NCBI RefSeq assembly: GCF_018326305.1
Contig: NZ_AP023416.1
Coordinates: forward strand, 434,001 to 498,000
Origin: Vescimonas fastidiosa
GTDB lineage: Bacteria > Bacillota > Clostridia > Oscillospirales > Oscillospiraceae
DNA: 64,000 bases
Direction of reading: 5' to 3'
The translations under genes were made by a program, and so were the position numbers. Shown piece after piece: positions 16,724 through 24,995 of the stretch. A model generated the notes under the pieces. That model was not told the DNA's origin, did no database searches, and saw nothing but the letters and a program-made list of their open reading frames with translations. Position 1 is the first letter of the stretch, and every line of letters starts with the position of its first letter.

Positions 16724-17458
16724 ATGGACGAAAACAGAGACGGCTTTCCGGAGGAGGCACAGGACCGGCAGGATCACCGGGCGGAGGCTCCCCTGCCGGA
16801 CATGGAGCTGCCGGAGCTATTCCGGCAGGAGAATGCCCCGGAGGAGACCGGGCAGCCGGTGAGAGAACCCAGGCAGACCCGGGCGGCGCAGCCCGGACGC
16901 AGACTGCAAAAGGAGAACACCTGGCGCAGGCTGTGGAAGGACTACGGCTACATCCCGGTGACGGTGGTGTGTATGCTGCTGCTGTTCAAGGTGATCTTTC
17001 AGATCGCCTGGGTGCCCAGCGGCTCCATGGAGACTACCCTGCCCACCAGATCCCTGCTGCTGTCGTGGCAGCTTCCCTACGCCGTCAGCGACCCCACGCC
17101 CCAGCGGGGGGAGATCGTGACCTTCTGGAGCGATGAAATGGGCAAGCTCCTGGTCAAGCGGGTCATCGGACTGCCCGGGGACACCGTGAGCTTTCGGGAC
17201 GGCTATGTGTATGTAAACGGGGAGGAGCTGGATGAGTCTTACCTGCCCCGGCAGGGCATAAGCGCCAGCGGCAGCCGGGAAGAATATGCGGTGCCGGAGG
17301 GACATCTGTTTTTCCTGGGAGATAACCGCACCGGCTCCTGGGATGCGCGCTCCTGGGACGATCCCTTCATCCCGGTGGAAAATGTGCGGTCCCATGTGTT
17401 GGTGTGCATATTCTTTTTGAAGGGAAACAGCTGGCTCGGTATTCGAGCGGTGGCGTGA
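16724..17458 (+). CDS. lepB: Signal peptidase I
   Basis: A 244-residue type I signal peptidase that cleaves signal peptides of exported proteins. The first ~75 residues form an unusually long acidic, Pro/Glu/Arg-rich cytoplasmic tail, followed by one membrane helix (about residues 80-97, VTVVCMLLLFKVIFQIAW). The catalytic Ser101 lies in PSGSME and the general base Lys145 in KRVIGLPGD; the box GDNRTGSWDARSW is near the C-terminus. It sits between hpt and ftsH, which are usually adjacent. Confidence 0.95.
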   Translation: MDENRDGFPEEAQDRQDHRAEAPLPDMELPELFRQENAPEETGQPVREPRQTRAAQPGRRLQKENTWRRLWKDYGYIPVTVVCMLLLFKVIFQIAWVPSGSMETTLPTRSLLLSWQLPYAVSDPTPQRGEIVTFWSDEMGKLLVKRVIGLPGDTVSFRDGYVYVNGEELDESYLPRQGISASGSREEYAVPEGHLFFLGDNRTGSWDARSWDDPFIPVENVRSHVLVCIFFLKGNSWLGIRAVA

Positions 17459-17477
17459 GTAAAGAGGAGGAAAAACC

Positions 17478-19304
17478 GTGACGGAGAGACGAAGAGTGCG
17501 GCCCGGCAGCATCCTGTTTTTGCTGCTGCTGGTGCTGTGCGTTTTTACATTGGCCCGAAACATCGGCGCCGGTGACAGCGGCATTGCATACAGCCAGATG
17601 TGCCAGTATTTCCGGGAGGAGAAGGTGCAGAGCTTCACCATCACCGGCGACAGCCTGCAGGCCAAGCTGCAGGACGGCACGGTGGTGGTTTGCACCATCG
17701 GCAGCGTGGAGACCTTTTACAGTGACTTAGACGGCCTGGTGCAGCAGCAGGTGGAAAGCGGCATCGTGAAGGAGCAGAGCTTCATCCACGCTACCAACTG
17801 GGTCTCCGCCCTGCTGCCCTATGTGATGGGCTTCATCGCCCTGCTGCTGATTATTAACCTTATGGGGCGCATGGCCGGGGGAAATGCCGCCGCCCAAGAC
17901 AAAATGGCCAAGTTCGGCCAGGCCCGGGTGCAGATGCCCGGCCGGGGCGAAAACCGCGTCACCTTTGACGATGTGGCCGGGGCCGACGAGGAAAAGGAGG
18001 AGCTACAGGAGATCGTGGAGTTCCTCCGGGAGCCGGACAAGTATTTGCAACTGGGCGCCCATATCCCCAAGGGCGTGCTGCTGGTGGGCCCTCCGGGTAC
18101 GGGCAAAACGCTGCTGGCGAAGTCTGTGGCCGGGGAGGCGGATGTGGCGTTTTTGTCCATCTCGGGCTCTGATTTTGTGGAGATGTATGTGGGCGTGGGC
18201 GCCAGCCGTGTGCGCGATTTGTTTGAGCAGGCGAAAAAGCAGTCCCCGGCCATTGTATTCATCGATGAGATCGACGCCGTGGGCCGCCAGAGAGGCAGCG
18301 GCCTGGGCGGCGGACACGATGAGCGGGAGCAGACCCTCAACCAGCTTCTGGTGGAGATGGACGGCTTCACCGCCAGCCAGGGCGTAGTGGTCCTGGCCGC
18401 CACCAACCGGGTGGATATTCTGGACCCGGCGCTGCTGCGCCCGGGCCGGTTTGACCGCCAGGTCTATGTGGGCCTGCCGGACATCAAGGGCCGGGAGGAA
18501 ATTCTGAAAATTCATGCCCGGAATAAGCCTCTGGCAGAGGATGTGAACCTGGGAGAGATCGCCCGGGGCACCGCGGGCTTCACCGGGGCGGACCTGGAGA
18601 ACCTGCTCAATGAGGCGGCGCTGCTCTCGGGCCGTCGGGGCGAGCCGGTGATCCGGCAAAAGACCATTCAGGAGTCCATTATTAAGGTTATCGCCGGGCC
18701 GGAGAAGCACAGCCGTGTCATTCCCCAGGCCGAGCGCAGGCTCACCGCCTTTCATGAGGCGGGCCACGCCATTGCAGCCCATGAACTGCCGGGTCAGGAC
18801 CCGGTGCATCAGATCACCATTGTGCCCCGGGGCCAGGCGGGGGGCATGACCATCAGCCTGCCGGAGGAGGACCGCTCCTATCTGTCCAAGCGCTACATGG
18901 AGGACGAGATCGTGGTGCTGTTGGGCGGTCGGGCGGCCGAGGAGCTGATGCTGGGAGATATTTCCACCGGTGCATCCAACGATCTGCAGCGGGCCACCAC
19001 CATCGCCCGCAAAATGGTGGGCACCTACGGTATGTCCGGCCGCCTGGGCCATGTGGCCTTTGACGCGGGCAGCGACGAGGTGTTCATAGGCAAGAGTATG
19101 GGCCACACCCGCCCCTATTCGGAGAAAATCGCCGCTGAGATGGACGACGAGATCCAGCAGATCCTCTCGGACGCTTACGACCGCTGCACGGAGATCCTGA
19201 AGCGCCAGCGGATGGAGCTGCAGGCGGTGGCGGACTTCCTGCTGGAGCATGAGACCATGACGGCAGAGGAATTTGCGTCTGTTTTTAAGACGGAAAACCC
19301 GTAA
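17478..19304 (+). CDS. ftsH: ATP-dependent zinc metalloprotease FtsH
   Basis: A 608-residue membrane-bound AAA protease for quality control of membrane and short-lived proteins. Two membrane segments (about 12-30 and 105-130) frame a short extracytoplasmic domain. The AAA module has Walker A GPPGTGKT (204-211), Walker [12 protein letters not shown] and the second region of homology [19 protein letters not shown]. The protease site is HEAGH (426-430) with a distal acidic ligand. It ends the gdpP-to-ftsH gene string and is followed by a terminator about 110 bases downstream. Confidence 0.97.
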   Translation: MTERRRVRPGSILFLLLLVLCVFTLARNIGAGDSGIAYSQMCQYFREEKVQSFTITGDSLQAKLQDGTVVVCTIGSVETFYSDLDGLVQQQVESGIVKEQSFIHATNWVSALLPYVMGFIALLLIINLMGRMAGGNAAAQDKMAKFGQARVQMPGRGENRVTFDDVAGADEEKEELQEIVEFLREPDKYLQLGAHIPKGVLLVGPPGTGKTLLAKSVAGEADVAFLSISGSDFVEMYVGVGASRVRDLFEQAKKQSPAIVFIDEIDAVGRQRGSGLGGGHDEREQTLNQLLVEMDGFTASQGVVVLAATNRVDILDPALLRPGRFDRQVYVGLPDIKGREEILKIHARNKPLAEDVNLGEIARGTAGFTGADLENLLNEAALLSGRRGEPVIRQKTIQESIIKVIAGPEKHSRVIPQAERRLTAFHEAGHAIAAHELPGQDPVHQITIVPRGQAGGMTISLPEEDRSYLSKRYMEDEIVVLLGGRAAEELMLGDISTGASNDLQRATTIARKMVGTYGMSGRLGHVAFDAGSDEVFIGKSMGHTRPYSEKIAAEMDDEIQQILSDAYDRCTEILKRQRMELQAVADFLLEHETMTAEEFASVFKTENP

Positions 19305-19382
19305 AAAAATACCTGTTCCGCTGCCCGGAAAAGGAGAGCTCCGCGAAAGGCTCCTCGCTACCTAAAATCAGGAAACCGCATG

Positions 19383-19408
19383 GCGGAGAGCTTTTTTTCG
19401 ACACGCTG
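19383..19408 (+). repeat. Possible 3'-end remnant of the four-hairpin repeat
   Basis: GCGGAGAGCTTTTTTTCGACACGCTG resembles the 3' terminus of copy A (GCGAGGC, T run, GACACGCTG). The rest of the element is missing; upstream bases can only form an imperfect long-loop hairpin with AGCTCCGC. Confidence 0.45.
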
Positions 19409-19413
19409 TTTGT

Positions 19414-19454
19414 AAATCGTTCCCTTTGCACAGCAGAGGGGACGATTTATTTTT
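19414..19454 (+). terminator. Terminator after ftsH
   Basis: AAATCGT-TCCC pairs with GGGACGATTT (one bulge), followed by ATTTTT. Confidence 0.8.
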
Positions 19455-19650
19455 CTGCGCAGCAAAGGCCACTTGTGCAAAATCACGAAAAACAGTGTCT
19501 CTCAATGAGAGACAGGAAAAGGAAAAAAACGGAAAATAAAGGGGCTACGAAAGAAACTGTCCGCCGCTGGCGGACAAATGTCAAAATAAAACGCGAAAAA
19601 TTCTTTTAAAAAAAGCCTGCGGCGGCGGAAATTTAATGCAACATTTTCTC
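19455..19650. other. Non-coding A-rich spacer before the liv operon
   Basis: No gene or repeat is recognised. Short direct and inverted fragments occur (CTCTCAATGAGAGA near 19499, GTCCGCCGCTGGCGGAC near 19560, a perfect small hairpin) but none can be assigned a role. Confidence 0.4.
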
Positions 19651-19679
19651 TTGCAATCGGGACAGGTTTCTAATAAAAT
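19651..19679 (+). promoter_or_regulatory. liv operon promoter
   Basis: TTGCAA (19651-19656) and TAAAAT (19674-19679) with a 17-base spacer, about 65 bases before the binding-protein gene. Confidence 0.7.
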
Positions 19680-19743
19680 GTAAAAATAGTCATAGGTGAT
19701 TTTTGGATAGCTTGTGACTGAAACAAACTAGGAGGAAGAAAAG

Positions 19744-20919
19744 ATGAAAAAAATCATTGCATTGCTGCTGGCCCTGGTCATGGCCATGGCGCTGGTTGCC
19801 TGCGGCAGCTCGGACAGCGGCGACACCGTGAAGATCGGTATTTTTGAGCCCACCTCCGGCCAGAACGGCGCCGGCGGCAAGAAGGAGATCCTGGGCATCG
19901 AGTATGCCAACTCCATCAAGCCCACCGTCACCATTAACGGCAAGGAGTACAAGGTCCAGCTCATCACCGCCGACAACGCATCCGATGCGTCCAAGGCTCC
20001 CGCTGCGGCTCAGACCCTGATCTCCAAGGGTGTGTCCGTGGTCATCGGCACCTACGGCTCCGGCTGCGCCATTGCCGCCGGCGACCTGTTCAAGGATGCG
20101 AAGGTTCCCGCTATCGGCACCTCTTGCACCAACCCCAATGTGACCATGGGCAACGACTTTTATTTCCGCGTTTCCTACATTGATCCCTTCCAGGGCGCTG
20201 TGATGGCCAACTTCGCCAACAAGGAAAAGGGCAGCGTCAACTGCGCTCTGATTATTGAGTCCGGCGACGACTACTCCGCCGGCTTCGGTAACTATTTCCA
20301 GAAGGAAATGGAGCGCCTGGGCGGTAAGGCCACCGTTCTGGAGTTCCAGAAGGGCGAGACCGACTTCTCCACCATCATGGCTACCATCAAGTCCGCCGGA
20401 TATGACGGCATCTTCGCCCCCGTGTCCATCGAGACCGCTGCCATGATCATCAGCCAGGCCCGGGACAGCGGCGTTACCTGCCCCATCATGGCCGGCGACA
20501 CCTGGGATGACATCTCCATCGCTCAGCGTACCGGCGACAAGGCCACCGATATTTATTTCTCCGCCTTCTTTGATGCAGCCGACGAGTCCAACGCCGAAGG
20601 TAAGACCTTCGTGGAGGGCTTCAAGAAGTGGGTTGCCGAGGACAAGACCCGTATCGAGAACAACGGCGGCACCGCTGACGCTATCTCCAGCGTGATCCCC
20701 TGCGGCTACGACGCTTACATGGCCGCTGTCAACGCCATTGAGAAGGCCGGCTCCACTGAGGGCGCTGCCATCCGCGACGCGCTGGCTGCCCTGGAGGTTA
20801 AGGGCCTGGTCACCGGCGACCTGAAGTTCGATGAAAACGGCGACGCTATCAAGACCTATGCCGTTATCAAGACCATCAAGGATGGCGACATCGTGTACTA
20901 TAGCACCTACAACGGCTGA
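19744..20919 (+). CDS. livJ: Branched-chain amino-acid type ABC transporter substrate-binding lipoprotein
   Basis: A 391-residue periplasmic-type binding protein of the Leu/Ile/Val family (type I fold). The signal peptide MKKIIALLLALVMAMALVAC ends in lipobox LVAC with Cys20, so the protein is expected to be a lipoprotein on the outer face of the membrane. The mature part starts with a Gly/Ser/Asp linker and VKIGIFEPTSGQNG. It is first in the five-gene livJHMGF cluster. Codon use is strongly biased like that of the ribosomal genes, suggesting high expression. The family also binds short amides, urea or other amino acids, so the ligand is not certain. Confidence 0.93.
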   Translation: MKKIIALLLALVMAMALVACGSSDSGDTVKIGIFEPTSGQNGAGGKKEILGIEYANSIKPTVTINGKEYKVQLITADNASDASKAPAAAQTLISKGVSVVIGTYGSGCAIAAGDLFKDAKVPAIGTSCTNPNVTMGNDFYFRVSYIDPFQGAVMANFANKEKGSVNCALIIESGDDYSAGFGNYFQKEMERLGGKATVLEFQKGETDFSTIMATIKSAGYDGIFAPVSIETAAMIISQARDSGVTCPIMAGDTWDDISIAQRTGDKATDIYFSAFFDAADESNAEGKTFVEGFKKWVAEDKTRIENNGGTADAISSVIPCGYDAYMAAVNAIEKAGSTEGAAIRDALAALEVKGLVTGDLKFDENGDAIKTYAVIKTIKDGDIVYYSTYNG

Positions 20920-20957
20920 TAAGTACCCGGCGTTTCTATAAACGACATAGAGCTTCA

Positions 20958-20986
20958 TCGTGAGGGGAGCGCCGCTCCCCTCACGA
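20958..20986 (+). terminator. Intercistronic hairpin between livJ and livH
   Basis: TCGTGAGGGGAGC and GCTCCCCTCACGA form a near-perfect stem, with only a weak downstream T run (GGTTTTTG after 8 bases). This placement fits partial termination or 3'-end protection, giving more binding protein than permease. Confidence 0.7.
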
Positions 20987-21095
20987 TTCCGAGGTTTTTG
21001 CACTTTGATGACTCTTGCGTTTTCGGCAGACGAGGGACATCCACTCCCCGAATGCTGAAAGCGCATGATTCATATAGAAGGAGGTTTCCGTACTT

Positions 21096-21983
21096 ATGCA
21101 TGACGCAGCTTACTATATCCAGCTTCTGCTCTCCGGCGTCACGGTGGGCAGTCTGTACGCCCTCATTGCCATCGGCTATACCATGGTCTACGGCATCCTG
21201 CGCCTTATCAACTTTGCCCACGGCGACATTTTTATGATGGCGGGCTTTTTCATGGTGTATATCTCCGCCTCCTGCTCCCTGGCGGTGTCTATCCCCCTGG
21301 TGCTGCTGCTGACGGTGATCTTGGGTGTGGTCATTGAGCGGGCGGCCTACAAGCCCCTGCGCACGGCGCCCCGTATGTCCGTGATGATCTCGGCTATCGG
21401 TGTCAGCTATCTGCTGCAAAACCTGGCCAACTACATCACCGGCGGTATTGCCCGAGCCTACCCCGACATTCCTTTCCTGACGCAGGTGATGAGTGTGGGC
21501 GGCCTGAGCGTCAAGCGCATCACCATCGTCACCCCTCTGCTGACCATCGCCCTGGTGGTGGTGCTGGTGATCCTCATTCAAAAGACGAAGGTGGGCATGG
21601 CTATGCGTGCCGTGTCCCGGGACTTCGAGACCTCCCAGCTCATGGGCATTAAGATCAACAGCGTCATTTCCATGACCTTTGTCATCGGCTCGTTCCTGGC
21701 GGGCGTGGCCTCCATTTTGTACTTTGCCAACTACGGCCAGGTGAGCCCCATGATCGGCGCTATGCCCGGCCTGAAAGCGTTCGTGGCCGCTGTGTTCGGC
21801 GGCATTGGCTCCATTCCCGGCGCCGTGATCGGTGCGTTCATCATTGGTATCTGCGAGTCCTTTATCAAGGCCAATGAGACCATCGCCGTATTCAGCAACG
21901 CTTTCACCTTTGCCCTGCTGATCGTGATCTTGCTGTGCAAGCCCAACGGTCTGTTCGGTGAGAAACTGACGGAGAAGGTGTAA
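21096..21983 (+). CDS. livH: Branched-chain amino-acid ABC permease LivH
   Basis: A 295-residue permease of the LivH type with about eight membrane segments. Recognisable phrases are GSLYALIAIGYTMVYGILRL with INFAHGDIFM at the N-terminus and the coupling region SRDFETSQLMGIKINSVISMTF. The C-terminal part has KAFVAAVFGGIGSIPGA. AGGAGG precedes the ATG. It pairs with LivM, whose gene starts 4 bases after its stop. Confidence 0.95.
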   Translation: MHDAAYYIQLLLSGVTVGSLYALIAIGYTMVYGILRLINFAHGDIFMMAGFFMVYISASCSLAVSIPLVLLLTVILGVVIERAAYKPLRTAPRMSVMISAIGVSYLLQNLANYITGGIARAYPDIPFLTQVMSVGGLSVKRITIVTPLLTIALVVVLVILIQKTKVGMAMRAVSRDFETSQLMGIKINSVISMTFVIGSFLAGVASILYFANYGQVSPMIGAMPGLKAFVAAVFGGIGSIPGAVIGAFIIGICESFIKANETIAVFSNAFTFALLIVILLCKPNGLFGEKLTEKV

Positions 21984-21986
21984 GCT

Positions 21987-23069
21987 ATGAAGAATAACAA
22001 GAAAAGAAATCTGCTGCTGTCACTGATTTTGGCAGCTGTCTGCATTGCGTTTTTGCTGTATGTGGACAAGTTCCAGCACTATTCCATGCTGGCCACGGTG
22101 CTGAAAAAGGGCGCCATTTACTCCCTGGTTGCCGTGTCTCTGAACCTGCTCAACGGCTTTACGGGCCTGTTTTCCCTGGGCCAGGCGGGCTTCATGATGA
22201 TCGGCGCCTACACCTATAGTATCCTGACGATTCCCGTGGCGGACCGGCCCGACATCTACCAGTATTTTGACGGCGGCATCGTGCAGTTCTGCCTGCCCAT
22301 GCTGGTGGGCCTGATTTTGGCGGGTGTCGTACCGGCTATCTTTGCCTGGCTTATCGGCCTGCCCGTGCTGAAGCTGAAGAGCGACTATCTGGCCATTGCC
22401 ACCCTGGGCTTTGCCGAGATCATGCGCGCCATCATCCAGTGGAAGCAGGTGGGTCCCCTGACCAACGCCTCCAACCTGCTGAAGAAGTTTGCAAACTTCG
22501 ACTCCATCCTGTTCCCCTTCGTCGTGTCGGCTATCTGCATCGGCTTTATTGTGCTGCTCATCAACTCCACCTATGGCCGGGCCTTCAAGGCCATCCGCGA
22601 CGACGAGATCGCTGCCGAGGCTATGGGCATCAACCTGGCCAAGCACAAGATGCAGGCCTTCCTCATCAGCTCCTTCTTCGCCGGTGTCGGCGGCGCGCTG
22701 CTGGCTATGTTCCAGTCCAGCGTCCAGGCCAACACCTTTACCTCTACCATGACCTATGAGATTTTGCTCATCGTGGTCATCGGCGGTATCGGCTCCATCA
22801 CCGGCTCCATTTTGGGCTCATTCCTCTACATCGCCTCCTCCGAGTGGTGGCTGCGCTTCCTGGACGACCCCATGCCCTACCTGGGCGTGAACATCCCCTT
22901 CATGCGGGGCGGCTTCCGTATGCTGGTGTTCTCGGTGGTCATTATGATCGTGGTGCTGTTCTTCCGCAAGGGCATCATGGGCGACCGGGAGTTCTCCTGG
23001 GACGGCATCATCGGCTTCTTCCAAAAGCTCTTTAAGAAGAAGGAAAAGAAGGAGGTGGCCTCCAAATGA
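21987..23069 (+). CDS. livM: Branched-chain amino-acid ABC permease LivM
   Basis: A 360-residue partner permease of LivH with about nine to ten membrane segments, including LLNGFTGLFSLGQAGFMMIG and the coupling loop IRDDEIAAEAMGINLAKHK. The C-terminus is a highly charged Lys/Glu tail (LFKKKEKKEVASK). It overlaps livG by 4 bases (ATGA). Confidence 0.95.
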   Translation: MKNNKKRNLLLSLILAAVCIAFLLYVDKFQHYSMLATVLKKGAIYSLVAVSLNLLNGFTGLFSLGQAGFMMIGAYTYSILTIPVADRPDIYQYFDGGIVQFCLPMLVGLILAGVVPAIFAWLIGLPVLKLKSDYLAIATLGFAEIMRAIIQWKQVGPLTNASNLLKKFANFDSILFPFVVSAICIGFIVLLINSTYGRAFKAIRDDEIAAEAMGINLAKHKMQAFLISSFFAGVGGALLAMFQSSVQANTFTSTMTYEILLIVVIGGIGSITGSILGSFLYIASSEWWLRFLDDPMPYLGVNIPFMRGGFRMLVFSVVIMIVVLFFRKGIMGDREFSWDGIIGFFQKLFKKKEKKEVASK

Positions 23070-24004
23070 AAAATGTGCTGAAAGTGGAAAATGTCACCAT
23101 GCAGTTCGGCGGCGTGGTGGCCGTGGATAACCTGACCATGGAGGTAAACGAGGGCGAGATCGTGGCCCTTATCGGCCCCAACGGTGCAGGAAAGACCACG
23201 GCGTTCAATGTCATCACCGGCGTGTACGCCCCCACCAACGGCCGGGTGTGCTTCAACGAGAAATGCATCGTGCGCAATCACCCCACCGGCAAGATGAAAA
23301 AGGCCTATAAGGGCGAAGAGCCCACCATGTATACCGCGCAGTTTGGGCCCCGGGAGGCTCTGGAGGACGAGGCACTGAAGGCGTGGAAGCTTGCACAGAA
23401 GGAGCGGGACGAATACGCCTTTAGCGACCATGTGCTCTCTCCCACACCGGATAAAATCACCGTCCAGGGCATGGCCCGTACCTTCCAGAACATCCGCCTG
23501 TGGAAGACCCAGACGGTGTTTGACAATGTGCTCATCGCCAAGCATCTGCGCCGCACCAGCAACCTGTTCACCGCGGCCCTCCACCTCAACGGCAAGGAGG
23601 AGGCCCGGCAGCGCGCGGAGGTGCTGGAGCTTTTGAAGCTGGTGGGTCTGGAGGATGTGAAGGACGAGCTGGCCACCTCCCTGCCCTACGGCAAGCAGCG
23701 CCGCCTGGAGATCGCCCGGGCTTTGGCCACGAATCCCACGCTGCTGCTGCTGGACGAGCCTGCCGCCGGTATGAACCCCCAGGAGACCCTGGAGCTGACG
23801 GAGTTCATCGGCGAGATCCGCAAGAATTTCCACATGACCATTCTGCTCATTGAGCACCACATGGACCTGGTCATGGACATTGCCGACCGCATTTATGTGC
23901 TGGACTTCGGCAAGCTGATCGCCCAGGGTACGCCTGAGGAGATCCAGAGCAACGAGCGCGTTATCGACGCTTATTTGGGGGTGGTTGAAGATGCTGAAGA
24001 TTGA
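23066..24004 (+). CDS. livG: Branched-chain amino-acid ABC ATPase LivG, with insertion
   Basis: A 312-residue ATPase, longer than the usual ~255. Walker A GPNGAGKT is at 37-44, the signature is LPYGKQRRLEIARAL, and Walker B is LLLLDEPAAGMNPQE with the switch IEHHMDLV. The extra length is a charged insertion of roughly 55 residues (about residues 65-125, around MKKAYKGEEPTMYTAQFGP) between the Walker A helix and the Q-loop segment ARTFQNIRLW. It is likely surface exposed. It forms a heterodimer with LivF and is coupled to livM and livF by overlaps. Confidence 0.94.
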   Translation: MKNVLKVENVTMQFGGVVAVDNLTMEVNEGEIVALIGPNGAGKTTAFNVITGVYAPTNGRVCFNEKCIVRNHPTGKMKKAYKGEEPTMYTAQFGPREALEDEALKAWKLAQKERDEYAFSDHVLSPTPDKITVQGMARTFQNIRLWKTQTVFDNVLIAKHLRRTSNLFTAALHLNGKEEARQRAEVLELLKLVGLEDVKDELATSLPYGKQRRLEIARALATNPTLLLLDEPAAGMNPQETLELTEFIGEIRKNFHMTILLIEHHMDLVMDIADRIYVLDFGKLIAQGTPEEIQSNERVIDAYLGVVEDAED

Positions 24005-24704
24005 GAATTTACATGTGTCCTACGGCGGCATCAAGGCTCTGCGCGGCATTAGCCTGGAGGTGCCCGACGGAAAGATCGTTACCCTCATCGGCGCTAACGG
24101 TGCGGGCAAATCTACCACTCTGCGCACCATCTCCGGCTTGGTAAAGGCCGACAGCGGCTCCATCACCTATGACGGCCAGGAGCTGCTGGGTAAGCCCATC
24201 AACAAAATTCTGGAGGCGGGCATCGCCCAGTCTCCGGAGGGCCGGCGGGTCTTTGCCAACCTGACGGTGCTGGAAAACCTGAAGATCGGCGCATACCTGC
24301 GCAAGGATAAGGACGGCATCGAGAAGGACCTCAAGTGGGTCTACGAGCTGTTTCCCCGGCTGGAGGAGCGGAGCTGGCAGCTGGCGGGTACCCTCTCCGG
24401 CGGCGAGCAGCAGATGCTGGCCGTGGGCCGGGCGCTTATGAGCCGCCCCAAGGTCCTGATGATGGATGAGCCGTCCTTGGGTCTGGCTCCCCTGGTGGTG
24501 CAGGGTATTTTCGACATCATCCGCACCATCAACAAGGAGGGCGTGACGGTGCTGCTCATCGAGCAGAACGCCAACATGGCCCTGAAGGTGGCAGACCTTG
24601 CCTATGTGCTGGAAACCGGCACCATCACCAAGTTCGGCACCGGCGCGGAGCTCCTGGCAGACGAGTCTATCAAAGAGGCTTATTTGGGCAAGAGCAAAAA
24701 GTAA
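23991..24704 (+). CDS. livF: Branched-chain amino-acid ABC ATPase LivF
   Basis: A 237-residue ATPase and the partner of LivG. Walker A GANGAGKS is at 34-41, the signature LSGGEQQMLAVGRAL, Walker B MMDEPSLGLAPLV and the switch region LLIEQNANMALKVA are all intact. ATG at 23991 follows GGGGGTGG; a TTG six bases earlier is possible. It overlaps livG by 14 bases and ends the operon, followed by a terminator hairpin. Confidence 0.95.
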   Translation: MLKIENLHVSYGGIKALRGISLEVPDGKIVTLIGANGAGKSTTLRTISGLVKADSGSITYDGQELLGKPINKILEAGIAQSPEGRRVFANLTVLENLKIGAYLRKDKDGIEKDLKWVYELFPRLEERSWQLAGTLSGGEQQMLAVGRALMSRPKVLMMDEPSLGLAPLVVQGIFDIIRTINKEGVTVLLIEQNANMALKVADLAYVLETGTITKFGTGAELLADESIKEAYLGKSKK

Positions 24705-24711
24705 CAAAAAA

Positions 24712-24738
24712 GCGGAGGCTCCCGATGGGAGTCTCCGC
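24712..24738 (+). terminator. Hairpin after livF, left flank of repeat copy C
   Basis: GCGGAG-G-CTCCC pairs with GGGAG-T-CTCCGC. A near-identical hairpin follows repeat copy C at 24944-24975. Confidence 0.8.
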
Positions 24739-24743
24739 TTGAA

Positions 24744-24942
24744 ACTGTCGGAAAAACCCGGAGGGTTTTTCCGACAAAAGGTTTACAGTCTGCTGCGCGC
24801 AGAATTTGTGCGCCGTAGACGCATAAATTTCGCACTGGCAGCCTGAGAGGTATTTTCTCTCACGCACATGTCGCGAGAGAAAATGATTTTATTTCTTTGC
24901 CGCCTGCGGGCGGCAAACTCTGCGAGGCTTTTTTAAAACATG
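24744..24942 (+). repeat. Four-hairpin interspersed repeat, copy C (type 1)
   Basis: A 199-base type 1 member. Hairpin 1 is a perfect 14-base stem (TGTCGGAAAAACCC/GGGTTTTTCCGACA). Hairpin 2 is the least regular of the family (AATTTGTGCG with CGCATAAATT). Hairpins 3 and 4 are identical to copy A. It is flanked by duplicated terminator hairpins. Confidence 0.9.
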
Positions 24943-24943
24943 G

Positions 24944-24975
24944 AAACGGAGACTCCCGGATGGGAGTCTCCGTTT
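24944..24975. terminator. Duplicated hairpin, right flank of copy C; terminator of clpC
   Basis: AAACGGAGACTCCC pairs with GGGAGTCTCCGTTT. Compared with the left-hand copy, the outer G-C pair has become A-T on both sides. It also lies 20 bases beyond the clpC stop and has T-rich and A-rich sides, so it can end the minus-strand clpC transcript. Confidence 0.8.
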
Positions 24976-24995
24976 TTGCAGTACAGCTACGGTGT

